DNA of 13,114 bases from Candidatus Latescibacterota bacterium (GCA_018667995.1 JABIQT010000973.1:1-13114); one strand, 5' to 3'. Positions 1-7,047 are shown, numbered from the stretch's first letter. The notes: generated by a model not told the origin, from the sequence alone. Numbers and translations are program-made.

Positions 1-1
1 A

Positions 2-775
2 GCGCAGCACACTCCATACTACCTGCGCCCTGATGGCTCACTGTCAATTTCCCCTCCTGTTGAGGAACATCGTCTCTGCAACTTCACCTACGATCCGGAC
101 CATCCTGTACCAACCGTCGGCGGTAGCATAACCGGAATGATGGATCTATCCGATGCGGATGCGTCCATGGACCCGATGTGGCGCAGATATCTGCACCCGG
201 TAACCCGGCTGCGTGATATCGTTGTTCCTGGCCCGGCGCATCAGCAAGAGTCTAAGGACATTTATGGGGCTCAGCCGCCTTATTCGATGCTTTGTGACAG
301 GCCTGATGTGCTGTGTTTCCAGACACCGACACTGGATGGGCCCTTAGAGATCACAGGCGCGGCGACTGTAGATCTCTGGATTTCTTCCAGTGCCCTGGAC
401 ACAGATTTTACGGCCAAACTTTTGGATGTGTATCCTCCAAACGATGACTATCCCTATGGCTATCACATGATTTTGACCGACTCCATTATCCGGTCCAGAT
501 TTCGAGAAGGTTGGGATCGGGAGGTGCTCATGAAGCCAGAGGCCGTGTATAAGCTAAGAATAAAGCTCCCGCCGACCAGCAACCTGTTTGCGTCCGGCCA
601 TCGTGTTCGGCTCGATATCTCGAGTAGCAACTTCCCGAAGTTTGATTTGAATCCAAATACCGGGGAACCCATAGGCCGGCATACGAGCACGGTATCAGCA
701 GAAAACGTAGTGCATGTAAGCCACAGCTCACCGTCCTGCGTGATCCTGCCTGTTGTTCCGGCGGATTCGCAATAG
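2..775 (+). CDS. CocE/NonD family hydrolase, C-terminal part (5' end outside window)
   Basis: The reading frame is open from the left edge to a TAG stop, giving 257 visible residues, so the start lies outside the window. The visible part has the hallmarks of the C-terminal jelly-roll (X-Pro dipeptidyl-peptidase C-terminal) domain of CocE/NonD hydrolases: a YYLRPDGSLS segment near the edge, FTYDPDHPVPTVGG, then RPDVLCFQTPTLDGPLEITG, and SALDTDFTAKLLDVYPP. Members are usually about 550-650 residues, so roughly the last 40% is seen. The catalytic Ser-Asp-His triad sits in the upstream alpha/beta-hydrolase domain and cannot be checked. The family cleaves ester or amide bonds (cocaine esterase, glutaryl-7-ACA acylase, X-Pro peptidases); the substrate here is unknown. 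The next gene follows after 11 bases, which suggests co-transcription. An internal ATG at 137 is not the real start, because the homologous motif region extends upstream of it. Confidence 0.88.
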   Translation, partial: AQHTPYYLRPDGSLSISPPVEEHRLCNFTYDPDHPVPTVGGSITGMMDLSDADASMDPMWRRYLHPVTRLRDIVVPGPAHQQESKDIYGAQPPYSMLCDRPDVLCFQTPTLDGPLEITGAATVDLWISSSALDTDFTAKLLDVYPPNDDYPYGYHMILTDSIIRSRFREGWDREVLMKPEAVYKLRIKLPPTSNLFASGHRVRLDISSSNFPKFDLNPNTGEPIGRHTSTVSAENVVHVSHSSPSCVILPVVPADSQ

Positions 776-786
776 GAAAGAAGACG

Positions 787-1731
787 ATGAAACAAGAACT
801 GAGAACACGGCCGTTTCCGGCCCTGACGCCCGCGCAACGCTATCACTTCGATGTGTATGGTTATGTGATTGTTCCCGATGTCTTGACACGTCAAGAATGT
901 GAGGTCATGAGGTCAGATCTTCAGCGCCTCAAGAAAGATCTCCTCGCTATCGACCCGCCTGAGAACCGGGTCATCGAACATGCCTATTTCCAGACAGATA
1001 GTCCGCATCACCACTATTTAGGTGCTATCGGACAGGCCTGGTCCTACCCCGGTATCCTCGATTATGTCACGCATCCGAAAATCGTCGGAATGGCCGAAGA
1101 AGTCTCTGGTGGGAAGGTCCATATCCTGGAGGCGAATGCACATATTAATCGCATGGCGCCCGAGTGGGATCTTGACGGCAGCGGCTTCCCCAAATACGGT
1201 TTCCATCGGGGTTTACCCGTGGACGAGGGGAGTCATTACAAGAACGGTCTGGTGCACGCAAACTTCGTCAAAGTGCTGACCAACCTTACGGATTTGGGAC
1301 CTGATGATGGTGGTACAGTGGTCATTCCGGGTAGCCACAAAACAGATGCGGGTGATGAGGCCATTGTGGCGGCAGCCTACGAGGATAGGAGCCTTATTTC
1401 ACAGATTGTCGCGCCGGCAGGCTCTGCGGTTCTGTTTACAGAAGCCCTTCTCCACGCGACCGGGCGCATTACTTCCGATAACGAGCGGGTTATCATTATT
1501 ACGGGATACGGTACCACGTACTTTCCATGGCAGTTCATGGAAAGCCACAGGTCAGATTTTCGCATCGAGGATGCGTTTATCGAGAGCATACCCGAATCCC
1601 TGCGCGATCTGTACGTCAGCGAGGGCTACATCCAGCGTAAGCATCGTTATAGGGACTTATCTCAAGTCGCCGATGGCAAATCTTATCCAGCGACTCCCTG
1701 GCCAGCTCTGGAGGAGCGCCGGAAGTCATAA
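787..1731 (+). CDS. PhyH-family Fe(II)/2-oxoglutarate-type dioxygenase with HxG in place of HxD
   Basis: A 314-residue protein of phytanoyl-CoA dioxygenase (PhyH) type. These are cytoplasmic mononuclear iron enzymes that use 2-oxoglutarate and oxygen, mostly to hydroxylate small molecules. Supporting motifs are the N-terminal 'YHFDVYGYVIVPDVLT' segment (residues 19-34), LTDLGPDDGG followed by PGSHK (about 167-185), and a C-terminal strand with H223 and R234, which fit the distal iron-binding His and the 2-oxoglutarate-binding Arg. At the place where the family has the proximal His-x-Asp, this protein has H140-R141-G142. Asp is therefore missing, with D146 or E147 as possible substitutes. The start is supported by an AGGAAAG ribosome site (774-780) six bases ahead; this site overlaps the stop of the upstream hydrolase gene, a sign of an operon. 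The substrate is unknown. No signal peptide is visible. Confidence 0.85.
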   Translation: MKQELRTRPFPALTPAQRYHFDVYGYVIVPDVLTRQECEVMRSDLQRLKKDLLAIDPPENRVIEHAYFQTDSPHHHYLGAIGQAWSYPGILDYVTHPKIVGMAEEVSGGKVHILEANAHINRMAPEWDLDGSGFPKYGFHRGLPVDEGSHYKNGLVHANFVKVLTNLTDLGPDDGGTVVIPGSHKTDAGDEAIVAAAYEDRSLISQIVAPAGSAVLFTEALLHATGRITSDNERVIIITGYGTTYFPWQFMESHRSDFRIEDAFIESIPESLRDLYVSEGYIQRKHRYRDLSQVADGKSYPATPWPALEERRKS

Positions 1732-2067
1732 AGAACATCGGGCGTTCAAGCAGCGGATGTGGGGCAGGGCACCGTCCTGCAGACAATTATGTGAATTGGA
1801 GACGCACATCAACTCCACCCACCATCATTGAACGAAGATATGGGCCGCCATATCAATCTTCAATCCCGCACGGATACTATCATACAGACTTTGGATGTCA
1901 ACTATGGTGGAGAATAACACGCACTTATCTCAAAAAGGTTTTTGTGCCGCTCCTTCCGGTATTCTGCCGGATTGTAACGTCATGCCATAGAAGTAGATTG
2001 CGGATATTTCGAAACTGACTGATAATGGCATTGGTCAATACTTTGTGCTTTAATGGAGACCTCATTC
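1732..2067. other. Intergenic gap, no gene seen
   Basis: This stretch of 336 bases separates the PhyH gene from the Gfo/Idh/MocA gene. Short open frames crossing it (for example from 1791) have no ribosome site and no recognisable protein character. A small hairpin (TCCGG at 1955-1959, CCGGA at 1967-1971, seven-base loop) lacks a T-run and is not a convincing terminator. The 3' end holds the candidate promoter listed separately. Confidence 0.6.
1998..2026 (+). promoter_or_regulatory. Candidate sigma70-type promoter of the Gfo/Idh/MocA gene
   Basis: TTGCGG (1998-2003) and GATAAT (2021-2026) are separated by 17 bases. The -10 matches the consensus at five of six positions; the -35 only at its first three. 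Transcription would start near 2033, about 35 bases before the preferred start codon. The position right upstream of the gene supports it, but such weak matches also arise by chance. Confidence 0.35.
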
Positions 2068-3087
2068 ATGACCGATCGACTCAAACTCGCCTTTGTCGGA
2101 TGCGGCGCCATCGCACGCTTCCATCTTGATGGTATTCAAGGGCACGAACCAAGAATTGACGTCACCGCCCTGGTCGATCTGGATCAGGACAAGGCACAGG
2201 GATTTGCCGAGGAAACCGGTGGCCGGGTGTTCACCTCACTCGATACTGCCCTTGCGGAGGGAGACTTTGATGCAGTGGACATCATGCTGCCCCACGATTT
2301 ACACGAGGAAGCTGCCATTCAGTGCCTCGAAGCGGGTAAGCATGTACTGCTGGAAAAGCCTATGGCGCCATCTATAGATGCCTGTGACCGCATCCTGGCG
2401 GCCGCGAAAAAATCCCCCTGCGTCTTTATGGTAGCCGAGAATTCGCAGTACTGGCCCGAGATCCTCGAAGCGAAAAGACACATAGAGTCGGGCGCCATCG
2501 GAGACATTATCACGGCGCGCGCCGCCTTCATCTATGCCTTCGATGATTACTGGTTTAAGGAGGCCCGGCCCTGGCGCTATGAGAAAGGACGGACCGGAGG
2601 AGGAATCGCTATCGATGGTGGGTCCCACTGGATCCGACCTCTGCGAATGTGGATGGGTGAACTCAAGGAAGCAGTCGGCGTGCTTGGACATCCATTAGAC
2701 AAAATGGAGGGCGAGTCCCTTGCGCGGGCTCTGTTTCGGTTCGAGTCCGGCGCAACTGCAATCTTCGATGCGATGATGATCGATACCACCTTTGCTCCGG
2801 AGCCCTGGTGGCGTGTGACGGGTACGAAGGGAGAATTGACCATCAATGCGGGTTTGGATGGATCGAATCTGTGGCTGTGGGACAAGGAGCATCCCGAGGG
2901 AAAAGAGCTATTCGCCAGTGCAGGATACACGGAATCCTTTGGTCCGGAATTATCTGATTTTACCTCGGCCATACTCGAAGGTACAGAACTCGCCGCTGGC
3001 CCGGAACACGCGGTGGGCGAGTTACGCGCGGCTTTGGCCATTTACCGGTCCGTTGAGAGCGGGAAATGGGAGCAAGTCTGGGAGTGA
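2068..3087 (+). CDS. Gfo/Idh/MocA-family NAD(P)-dependent oxidoreductase
   Basis: A 339-residue protein with the two-domain layout of the Gfo/Idh/MocA family: an N-terminal Rossmann fold with GCGAIA (residues 11-16), an acidic end of the second strand (VDLD), and LLEKPMAPS holding the conserved EKP motif (K97, the usual catalytic Lys), followed by a C-terminal alpha/beta domain. GGGIAIDGGSHWIRPLRMW (178-195) supplies D183 and H187, matching the conserved Asp/His of the substrate pocket. The family oxidises or reduces sugars, inositols and related polyols in the cytoplasm with NAD(P). The substrate cannot be told. An upstream in-frame ATG at 2053 exists, but the start at 2068 is preferred because GGAG (2055-2058) lies nine bases ahead of it, and the Rossmann strand then begins near residue 6 as in relatives. 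Confidence 0.9.
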   Translation: MTDRLKLAFVGCGAIARFHLDGIQGHEPRIDVTALVDLDQDKAQGFAEETGGRVFTSLDTALAEGDFDAVDIMLPHDLHEEAAIQCLEAGKHVLLEKPMAPSIDACDRILAAAKKSPCVFMVAENSQYWPEILEAKRHIESGAIGDIITARAAFIYAFDDYWFKEARPWRYEKGRTGGGIAIDGGSHWIRPLRMWMGELKEAVGVLGHPLDKMEGESLARALFRFESGATAIFDAMMIDTTFAPEPWWRVTGTKGELTINAGLDGSNLWLWDKEHPEGKELFASAGYTESFGPELSDFTSAILEGTELAAGPEHAVGELRAALAIYRSVESGKWEQVWE

Positions 3088-3137
3088 GGTCTCGCCGTCT
3101 GCCGCGCTTTGTAGAACTTGATTCAGAATAGTTGTCA

Positions 3138-3157
3138 GGCACCCTTTGCTGGGTGTC
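3138..3157 (+). other. Hairpin downstream of the Gfo/Idh/MocA gene, weak terminator candidate
   Basis: GGCACCC (3138-3144) pairs with GGGTGTC (3151-3157) through a six-base loop, with one G-T wobble. No T-run follows, so it may only slow transcription or stabilise the 3' end of the mRNA. The rest of the 3088-3340 gap holds a nine-base direct repeat, GATTCAGAA (3120-3128 and 3181-3189), and no gene. Confidence 0.25.
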
Positions 3158-3340
3158 AGAGCGGGCGTCTCTGGATACACGATTCAGAAGAGAAAAATCT
3201 ATCTCTATTTTAGGTGTTCGACTCGTTGTGCACTATCGCAGTATCTATCGGTTGCCGTCAAAGCTGGCGGACAATCGATTGACTCCCCAAACCAAACGGG
3301 CCGGACAACCAGTCCCGTCAGACCGAATAGGAGGTCAAAG

Positions 3341-3628
3341 GTGACCGGTGAAAAGGATCAGAATCAAGGTGCAGAGGATACCAGTGGTCCAAAGATGGCA
3401 GAGGTATTGCGCGAGTTGTTGGTGGAATTGACGGATACTGTGACCGTCAGCTACCGTGACAAAGAGGACCAGGAAATTGGCAGAACGGTATTGGAGAGCC
3501 TGGTAGATCAGGAGCATGAAGGTTGCCAGCCAGACGATCCCAGAATCGACCGAGTGGAAATGCAATCGGGTGGCAGAACCTGGTCCTTCGGAAGGAACGA
3601 AATGGAGGACTTTCGGGACAGTTATTGA
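3341..3628 (+). CDS. Small acidic hypothetical protein (95 residues, GTG start)
   Basis: I do not recognise this protein. The frame is open further upstream, but a strong AGGAGG ribosome site (3329-3334) lies six bases before a GTG codon at 3341, which fixes the start and gives 95 residues. The product is hydrophilic and rich in Asp, Glu and Arg, with no signal peptide or membrane segment. It has a helix-like stretch MAEVLRELLVELTDTVTVS (residues 19-37) followed by alternating segments that look like short strands (IGRTVLESLVD, RIDRVEMQSGGRTWSFG), suggesting a small soluble alpha/beta or adaptor-like protein. It has one Cys. It lies 253 bases after the dehydrogenase gene and is convergent with the dehydratase gene. 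Function unknown. The ribosome site is the main reason to believe it is real. Confidence 0.6.
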   Translation: MTGEKDQNQGAEDTSGPKMAEVLRELLVELTDTVTVSYRDKEDQEIGRTVLESLVDQEHEGCQPDDPRIDRVEMQSGGRTWSFGRNEMEDFRDSY

Positions 3629-3742
3629 GTGAAACGGGTCCGGAACAATATGGAATTCTTGGGCGCGATCCAGTAGTCTGGAACCAGTCAAAATTTCATA
3701 CTCGTGTCTTTCCAGTCCTGAAATGTTCTCAGCAGGATGGAC

Positions 3743-4957
3743 CTACCCCTTCGATGCATCATACCTGTGATGTTCGTCAGAGAACTCCATATGTGCGTCT
3801 GGACGATCCAAGACCTCCTCACGCAAACGGGTCCCAAGACCTGGTTTGTCCGACAGTGTGATCATACCGTCCGAGATTGGTAGTGGGTCTGATACGACCT
3901 CGTTGTACCAGCCGTTATAAAAAGCGCGCACGGTCTCCACAATCAGCGCATTGGGCACATGCAGCATCAGATGAGCGGCTGACCAGACCGCCACGGGCCC
4001 GATGCAGTCATGGCTCGTTACGGGCAGATAGTAGGTGTCGGCCAGCGAGCAGATCTTTCTGGTTTCTGTGATCCCACCGGTCCAGGCCATATCGGGCATG
4101 ATGATGTCCGCTGCATTGGCCTCTACTACTTGTCGAAAACCGAAGCGCGTAAAGAGCCGTTCGCTTACGCACAGCGGGATTGTGGTATCGGCCTTGAGGC
4201 GTGCATAGGCTTCAATGTTGTCGGCAGGAATGATCTCTTCCAGCCACATGATGTCGTAAGGCTCCAGCGCCCGCGCAATTTTGGTGGCTTCAGGCAGATT
4301 CCATCGGGCGTGTCCCTCTATGGCTATCTCCATTTTGTCACCCACAGCTCTGCGGATGTCCTCCACATAGGAAATGCCCTTCTTGAGATTCTCTTTGCTC
4401 AGATAGTGAGTTACTGGCCCTACCGCTTCGGCCCCCGCTCGTTGACCAACTGGGGCCCCGAGGGAAGCGCCGAACTGGTCAAAAGGCCAGATCTTCATGG
4501 CCTTTATTCCACTGCGTAGCAGATCTTCGGCCAGTTCGCCTGCCTGTCCCTCCCGCCACGTCTTGAAGTCCTGATATTCCCCATGCCCCGCGCAGGTGTT
4601 GTAGATGCGAATGCTATCCCGGCAACGTCCTCCGAGCATGTTGTAGATTGGTTGCCCCGTATACTGACCTACGATATCCCAAAGTGCTACATCGACCGCA
4701 CTGATGGCTCTGGTCTCCGATCCCGCAAACCCAAAGAAGTTTACAGTGGAGAACATGCTCTGCCAGTGCTGTTCTATATCGAAGGGACTCCGGCCGATGA
4801 GCAGATTGGCGAACACGTCATGAACGACCGCGCTGACTGCCCGCGGAACGTAATAGGTTTCGCCCAGGCCGATGAGGCCGTCGTCCGTATGGATGCGCAC
4901 CCAGGTAGTATTCGGTTGCTCGTCGAGCCAGATGGTTTCAATGCGACTGATCTTCAT
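3743..4957 (-). CDS. Mandelate racemase/muconate lactonizing enzyme-type sugar-acid dehydratase (enolase superfamily)
   Basis: A 404-residue protein of the enolase superfamily, closest in motif pattern to the galactonate/mannonate dehydratase branch. The N-terminal capping domain (about 1-110) is followed by a TIM barrel. Visible active-site residues are KAMK (K152, K155), metal ligands at E214 (in IEGHARWN), E240 (WLEE) and E266 (SER), the His-Asp pair D289 (MPDMAWTGG) and H316 (TSHDCIGPVA), and E341 near the end of the barrel. Such enzymes abstract a proton next to a carboxylate with Mg2+ and usually dehydrate sugar acids to 2-keto-3-deoxy acids in the cytoplasm. The first metal ligand is Glu where Asp is usual. 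The ribosome site is weak (AAAGG eight bases ahead). The 114-base convergent gap at its 3' end has only a 5-bp hairpin (3669-3682). The exact substrate is not assignable. Confidence 0.9.
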   Translation of the reverse strand: MKISRIETIWLDEQPNTTWVRIHTDDGLIGLGETYYVPRAVSAVVHDVFANLLIGRSPFDIEQHWQSMFSTVNFFGFAGSETRAISAVDVALWDIVGQYTGQPIYNMLGGRCRDSIRIYNTCAGHGEYQDFKTWREGQAGELAEDLLRSGIKAMKIWPFDQFGASLGAPVGQRAGAEAVGPVTHYLSKENLKKGISYVEDIRRAVGDKMEIAIEGHARWNLPEATKIARALEPYDIMWLEEIIPADNIEAYARLKADTTIPLCVSERLFTRFGFRQVVEANAADIIMPDMAWTGGITETRKICSLADTYYLPVTSHDCIGPVAVWSAAHLMLHVPNALIVETVRAFYNGWYNEVVSDPLPISDGMITLSDKPGLGTRLREEVLDRPDAHMEFSDEHHRYDASKG

Positions 4958-4992
4958 GTGAGTTGCCTTTCGGCTTTGATTTTGGGAAGATT

Positions 4993-5020
4993 GCCACGGA
5001 GGCGCAGGGACACGGGAAAG
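4993..5020 (+). repeat. Degenerate CACAGAGACAC-type intergenic repeat, copy A
   Basis: The block starts CCACGGAGGCGCAGGGACAC and fits a purine-rich pattern CCACnnAGnCnCAnGG(A)CACGG. It shares the pattern CCACnnAGnCnCA with copy B at 5106-5126. From memory, similar CCACAGAGACACAGAG elements occur between genes in many environmental bacteria; this has not been checked. Confidence 0.4.
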
Positions 5021-5105
5021 GCAGTTTTCTGCACCGGTGTAATGCTAAATTCTCTCGGGAAATAGTGCATGGGAGTGGATGCATATTCTATGCGCATGTG
5101 GGGTT

Positions 5106-5126
5106 ACCACAAAGACACAAGCAAGG
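5106..5126 (+). repeat. Degenerate CACAGAGACAC-type intergenic repeat, copy B
   Basis: The block reads ACCACAAAGACACAAGCAAG followed by G. It aligns with copy A over CCACnnAGnCnCA and lies in the same orientation, 113 bases further on, in the same gene-free gap. Confidence 0.4.
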
Positions 5127-5220
5127 ATGGTCACAGGATGTAGCTGAAGATCAACGAACGTCATTGCCGCTTCTATCAAGAAACACGCCCTGTCTCCAAG
5201 GCCGGCTCCATAATCCATTC

Positions 5221-5248
5221 CTCTCTGTCTGACTCCGTGTCTCGATGG
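5221..5248 (-). repeat. Degenerate CACAGAGACAC-type intergenic repeat, inverted copy C
   Basis: On the minus strand this reads CCATCGAGACACGGAGTCAG then ACAGAGAG, matching the same CCA(C)nGAGACACGGAG pattern in the opposite orientation to copies A and B. It abuts the stop of the 2-hydroxyacid dehydrogenase gene, so the gap between the two minus-strand genes is bounded by inverted copies. Confidence 0.4.
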
Positions 5249-5249
5249 T

Positions 5250-6305
5250 TCAATCCTCCTCAACAATGAGCGGGAAACGTGGAGTGACACTCGGGTTGAC
5301 GACGTGACCAGCAGTCGGCCAAAATCCGCTCAGGACGGCGGCCAGATTCTCTATGCCACCACGATTATTGTCACGCTTTGATTCCACGGAAAGCGCTGCT
5401 ACATGGGGCGTGAATACCACGTTCTCCAGCGTGAGCAGTGGATGATTCGGGGCGCTTTCGAGGCCGGAATGGACATCGATCTGTTCAAAGGTGTCGATGC
5501 CGGCGCCTGCTATCTGCTTGTTCCGCAGCAACATCGCTAGCGCCGATTCATCAACCAGAGCACCACGAGCGGTATTGATGAAAAATGCCCCTGGTTTCAT
5601 CTTGCTCAGGACCTGCTCATCGAACATATGATAGGTCTTTGAATTGAGAGGAAGATGCAGAGATACGAAGTCTGACTGGCTCAACAGCGTATCCAGGTCG
5701 GTCATCTCCACGCCCAGACTATCAGCGACCGCTGACGAGACGTCCCGACGGCTCCGGGTGGCCAGGACGCGCATGCCGAAGCCACGAGCCCGTTTCGCGG
5801 TTTCTCGGGCAGAACCACCAAAGCCGACCAGGCCCAGGGTCTGGGTAGAAAGACGCCGATTGGTGTTGGCCTCCTCACGCGATCTCGTCCAGGCGCCCTC
5901 AACCATGGACTGCCTCATTCGTGGCAACTGCCGGGCGAGTGTCAACAGAAGAGCCATGGTGTGGTCAGCCTGTTCCTCGATACAGAACTCTGGAATATTG
6001 GTGACCAGGATTCCCTTCTCCGTAGCCGTAGCTACGTCGATTTTATCGGTGCCGGTACCGAGTCGAGAGATGACACGACATCGAGATAGGCTTTCTATCA
6101 CCTCTGTGGGAAGGGATGCAGAAACCACAAATAAAGCATCACAGTCGGCGACGTGGGGGATCAGTTCTCCGCGTGTGTCGGTTTCCAGTTCAGTGACGTT
6201 TAGTTGATATTTTTCAAACAGCTCAATCTCGTACTCGCTAACGGGGAAAAGTCGCGCATTGAGTCGCAACACATTGAACTGCGTTAAGTCGGCAGGACGT
6301 GTCAT
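5250..6305 (-). CDS. D-isomer-specific 2-hydroxyacid dehydrogenase (phosphoglycerate dehydrogenase-like) with altered catalytic Glu
   Basis: A 351-residue NAD-dependent dehydrogenase. The split catalytic domain (about 1-105 and 310-351) flanks a Rossmann domain starting at TLGLVGFGGSA (residues 156-166), where the last position of GxGxxG is Ala166. NTARGALVDE gives the substrate-binding R247, and FTPHVAALS gives the catalytic H301. In classic members the catalytic Glu lies five residues after the Asp of DVFxxEP; here DTFEQIDVH has Ile276 at that position, with E274 or D277 as possible replacements. Relatives interconvert 2-keto and D-2-hydroxy acids in the cytoplasm, which would suit reduction of a keto acid made by the neighbouring dehydratase, but that link is inference. 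No clear ribosome site precedes the ATG (the bases just ahead are CCATTTT). The C-terminal extension is short and no ACT domain is present. Confidence 0.88.
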   Translation of the reverse strand: MTRPADLTQFNVLRLNARLFPVSEYEIELFEKYQLNVTELETDTRGELIPHVADCDALFVVSASLPTEVIESLSRCRVISRLGTGTDKIDVATATEKGILVTNIPEFCIEEQADHTMALLLTLARQLPRMRQSMVEGAWTRSREEANTNRRLSTQTLGLVGFGGSARETAKRARGFGMRVLATRSRRDVSSAVADSLGVEMTDLDTLLSQSDFVSLHLPLNSKTYHMFDEQVLSKMKPGAFFINTARGALVDESALAMLLRNKQIAGAGIDTFEQIDVHSGLESAPNHPLLTLENVVFTPHVAALSVESKRDNNRGGIENLAAVLSGFWPTAGHVVNPSVTPRFPLIVEED

Positions 6306-6360
6306 AAAATGGCCAATCGTGATGTTTGTATTTCGAGATGATGAAAGGTTGATATCCGCC

Positions 6361-6393
6361 CGTCAGTAGAGAATGCGGAAACTGACGCTTTTT
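6361..6393 (+). terminator. Terminator-like hairpin with T-run, no upstream gene on this strand
   Basis: CGTCAGT (6361-6367) and ACTGACG (6381-6387) are perfect 7-bp arms with a 13-base loop, followed by CTTTTT (6388-6393). This is the form of a rho-independent terminator on the plus strand, but the nearest upstream gene lies on the minus strand. Chance 7-bp stems are expected several times in 13 kb; the T-run makes this one stand out somewhat. Confidence 0.3.
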
Positions 6394-6554
6394 GCAGACT
6401 GTGATTCGTCAGGACGGATGGAGGGGTAGAATTCAGTGGATCAATGTACAGGAATCCGTCGCAGGACTAGTGAAATAAGGTGACTATCCCAGATCGTCCA
6501 GAGCCAGGACAGACCTAAATTGCCCGATTTGCACGTCCCGGTCACGTGTCCCCA

Positions 6555-6587
6555 AAAACCCAGTACTACCATTGGTGTGCTGGTTTT
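6555..6587. terminator. Symmetric (bidirectional) terminator-like hairpin in a divergent gap
   Basis: CCAGTAC (6560-6566) pairs with GTGCTGG (6577-6583) with one wobble. After one bulged T, an inner ACC (6568-6570) pairs with GGT (6574-6576) around an ATT loop. The stem is flanked by AAAA (6555-6558) and TTTT (6584-6587), so it reads as an intrinsic terminator on either strand. No annotated gene leads into it from either side. Confidence 0.45.
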
Positions 6588-6954
6588 CTCACATCACTCG
6601 CTGGCGGCGGAATCCCGTTTTGCCCTGTACGGCTCTGCAGGCTCTCTGTATTTGTGTGAGAAGATAAAGCCCTGAGAAGGTGTGCGCAATCGGCGAGTAA
6701 CAAGGGCCGCCGTGGTGCCGTGCATATCTCGGAGGTAGACGGCTCTCAATTGTACGGGAAGGCTTGATTCAGGGAGTTGCCCCGACTACCTTGTTTTCCG
6801 AGTTGTCCGAAGTCGGCAGGTTGTGCACCGAATAATATATGGAGATTTCTGGAAGATACACATGCCCATGGCAGCATGGTTGCCACCAGGGTTCAGTCCG
6901 GGATTGGGTACAGAAAACACTTCAATATCTCTTGCACCTACGCGTCGTCCTTCT

Positions 6955-6983
6955 TTGACCTTGCCGCGTTCGAGGAATATAAA
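6955..6983 (+). promoter_or_regulatory. Strong sigma70-type promoter of the sulfatase gene
   Basis: TTGACC (6955-6960) and TATAAA (6978-6983) are spaced by exactly 17 bases, each one base from the sigma70 consensus. Transcription should start near 6990, leaving a leader of about 58 bases before the sulfatase start, with an AGGAG ribosome site at 7034-7038. Confidence 0.6.
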
Positions 6984-7047
6984 CTCAGACGCTACGATGA
7001 CGCTTAGACCGTGCTAGAAAAGATACATATGAGAGGAGCCCGACGGT

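Larger units (their letters stand above)
6306..7047. other. 742-base divergent intergenic region without a convincing gene
   Basis: This lies between the minus-strand dehydrogenase and the plus-strand sulfatase. It holds two terminator-like hairpins (6361-6393 and 6555-6587) and the sulfatase promoter (6955-6983), each listed separately. A 76-codon open frame at 6777-7007 has no ribosome site, and the sulfatase promoter sits inside it. No tRNA or other RNA fold is evident by eye. An unannotated small RNA ending at one of the hairpins remains possible. Confidence 0.6.

Noticed and set aside
463-894. 143-codon minus-strand open frame
   Set aside because: It is antisense to the CocE-type hydrolase and the start of the PhyH gene, both with clear family motifs; it is a shadow frame.
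3146-3340. N-terminal extension of the small acidic protein from an ATG at 3146
   Set aside because: No ribosome site precedes 3146, whereas AGGAGG precedes the GTG at 3341; the extension is basic and unlike the rest.
3669-3682. 5-bp hairpin TCCAG-tagt-CTGGA between convergent genes as a shared terminator
   Set aside because: The stem is short and no T-run follows on either side.
6586-6662. Inverted repeat TTCTCACA (6586-6593) and TGTGAGAA (6655-6662)
   Set aside because: The arms are 61 bases apart; many 8-bp matches at that distance are expected by chance.
6777-7007. 76-codon plus-strand open frame ending in a protein-like FEEYKLRRYDDA segment
   Set aside because: It has no ribosome site, its sequence matches no family, and the strong sulfatase promoter (6955-6983) lies inside it.
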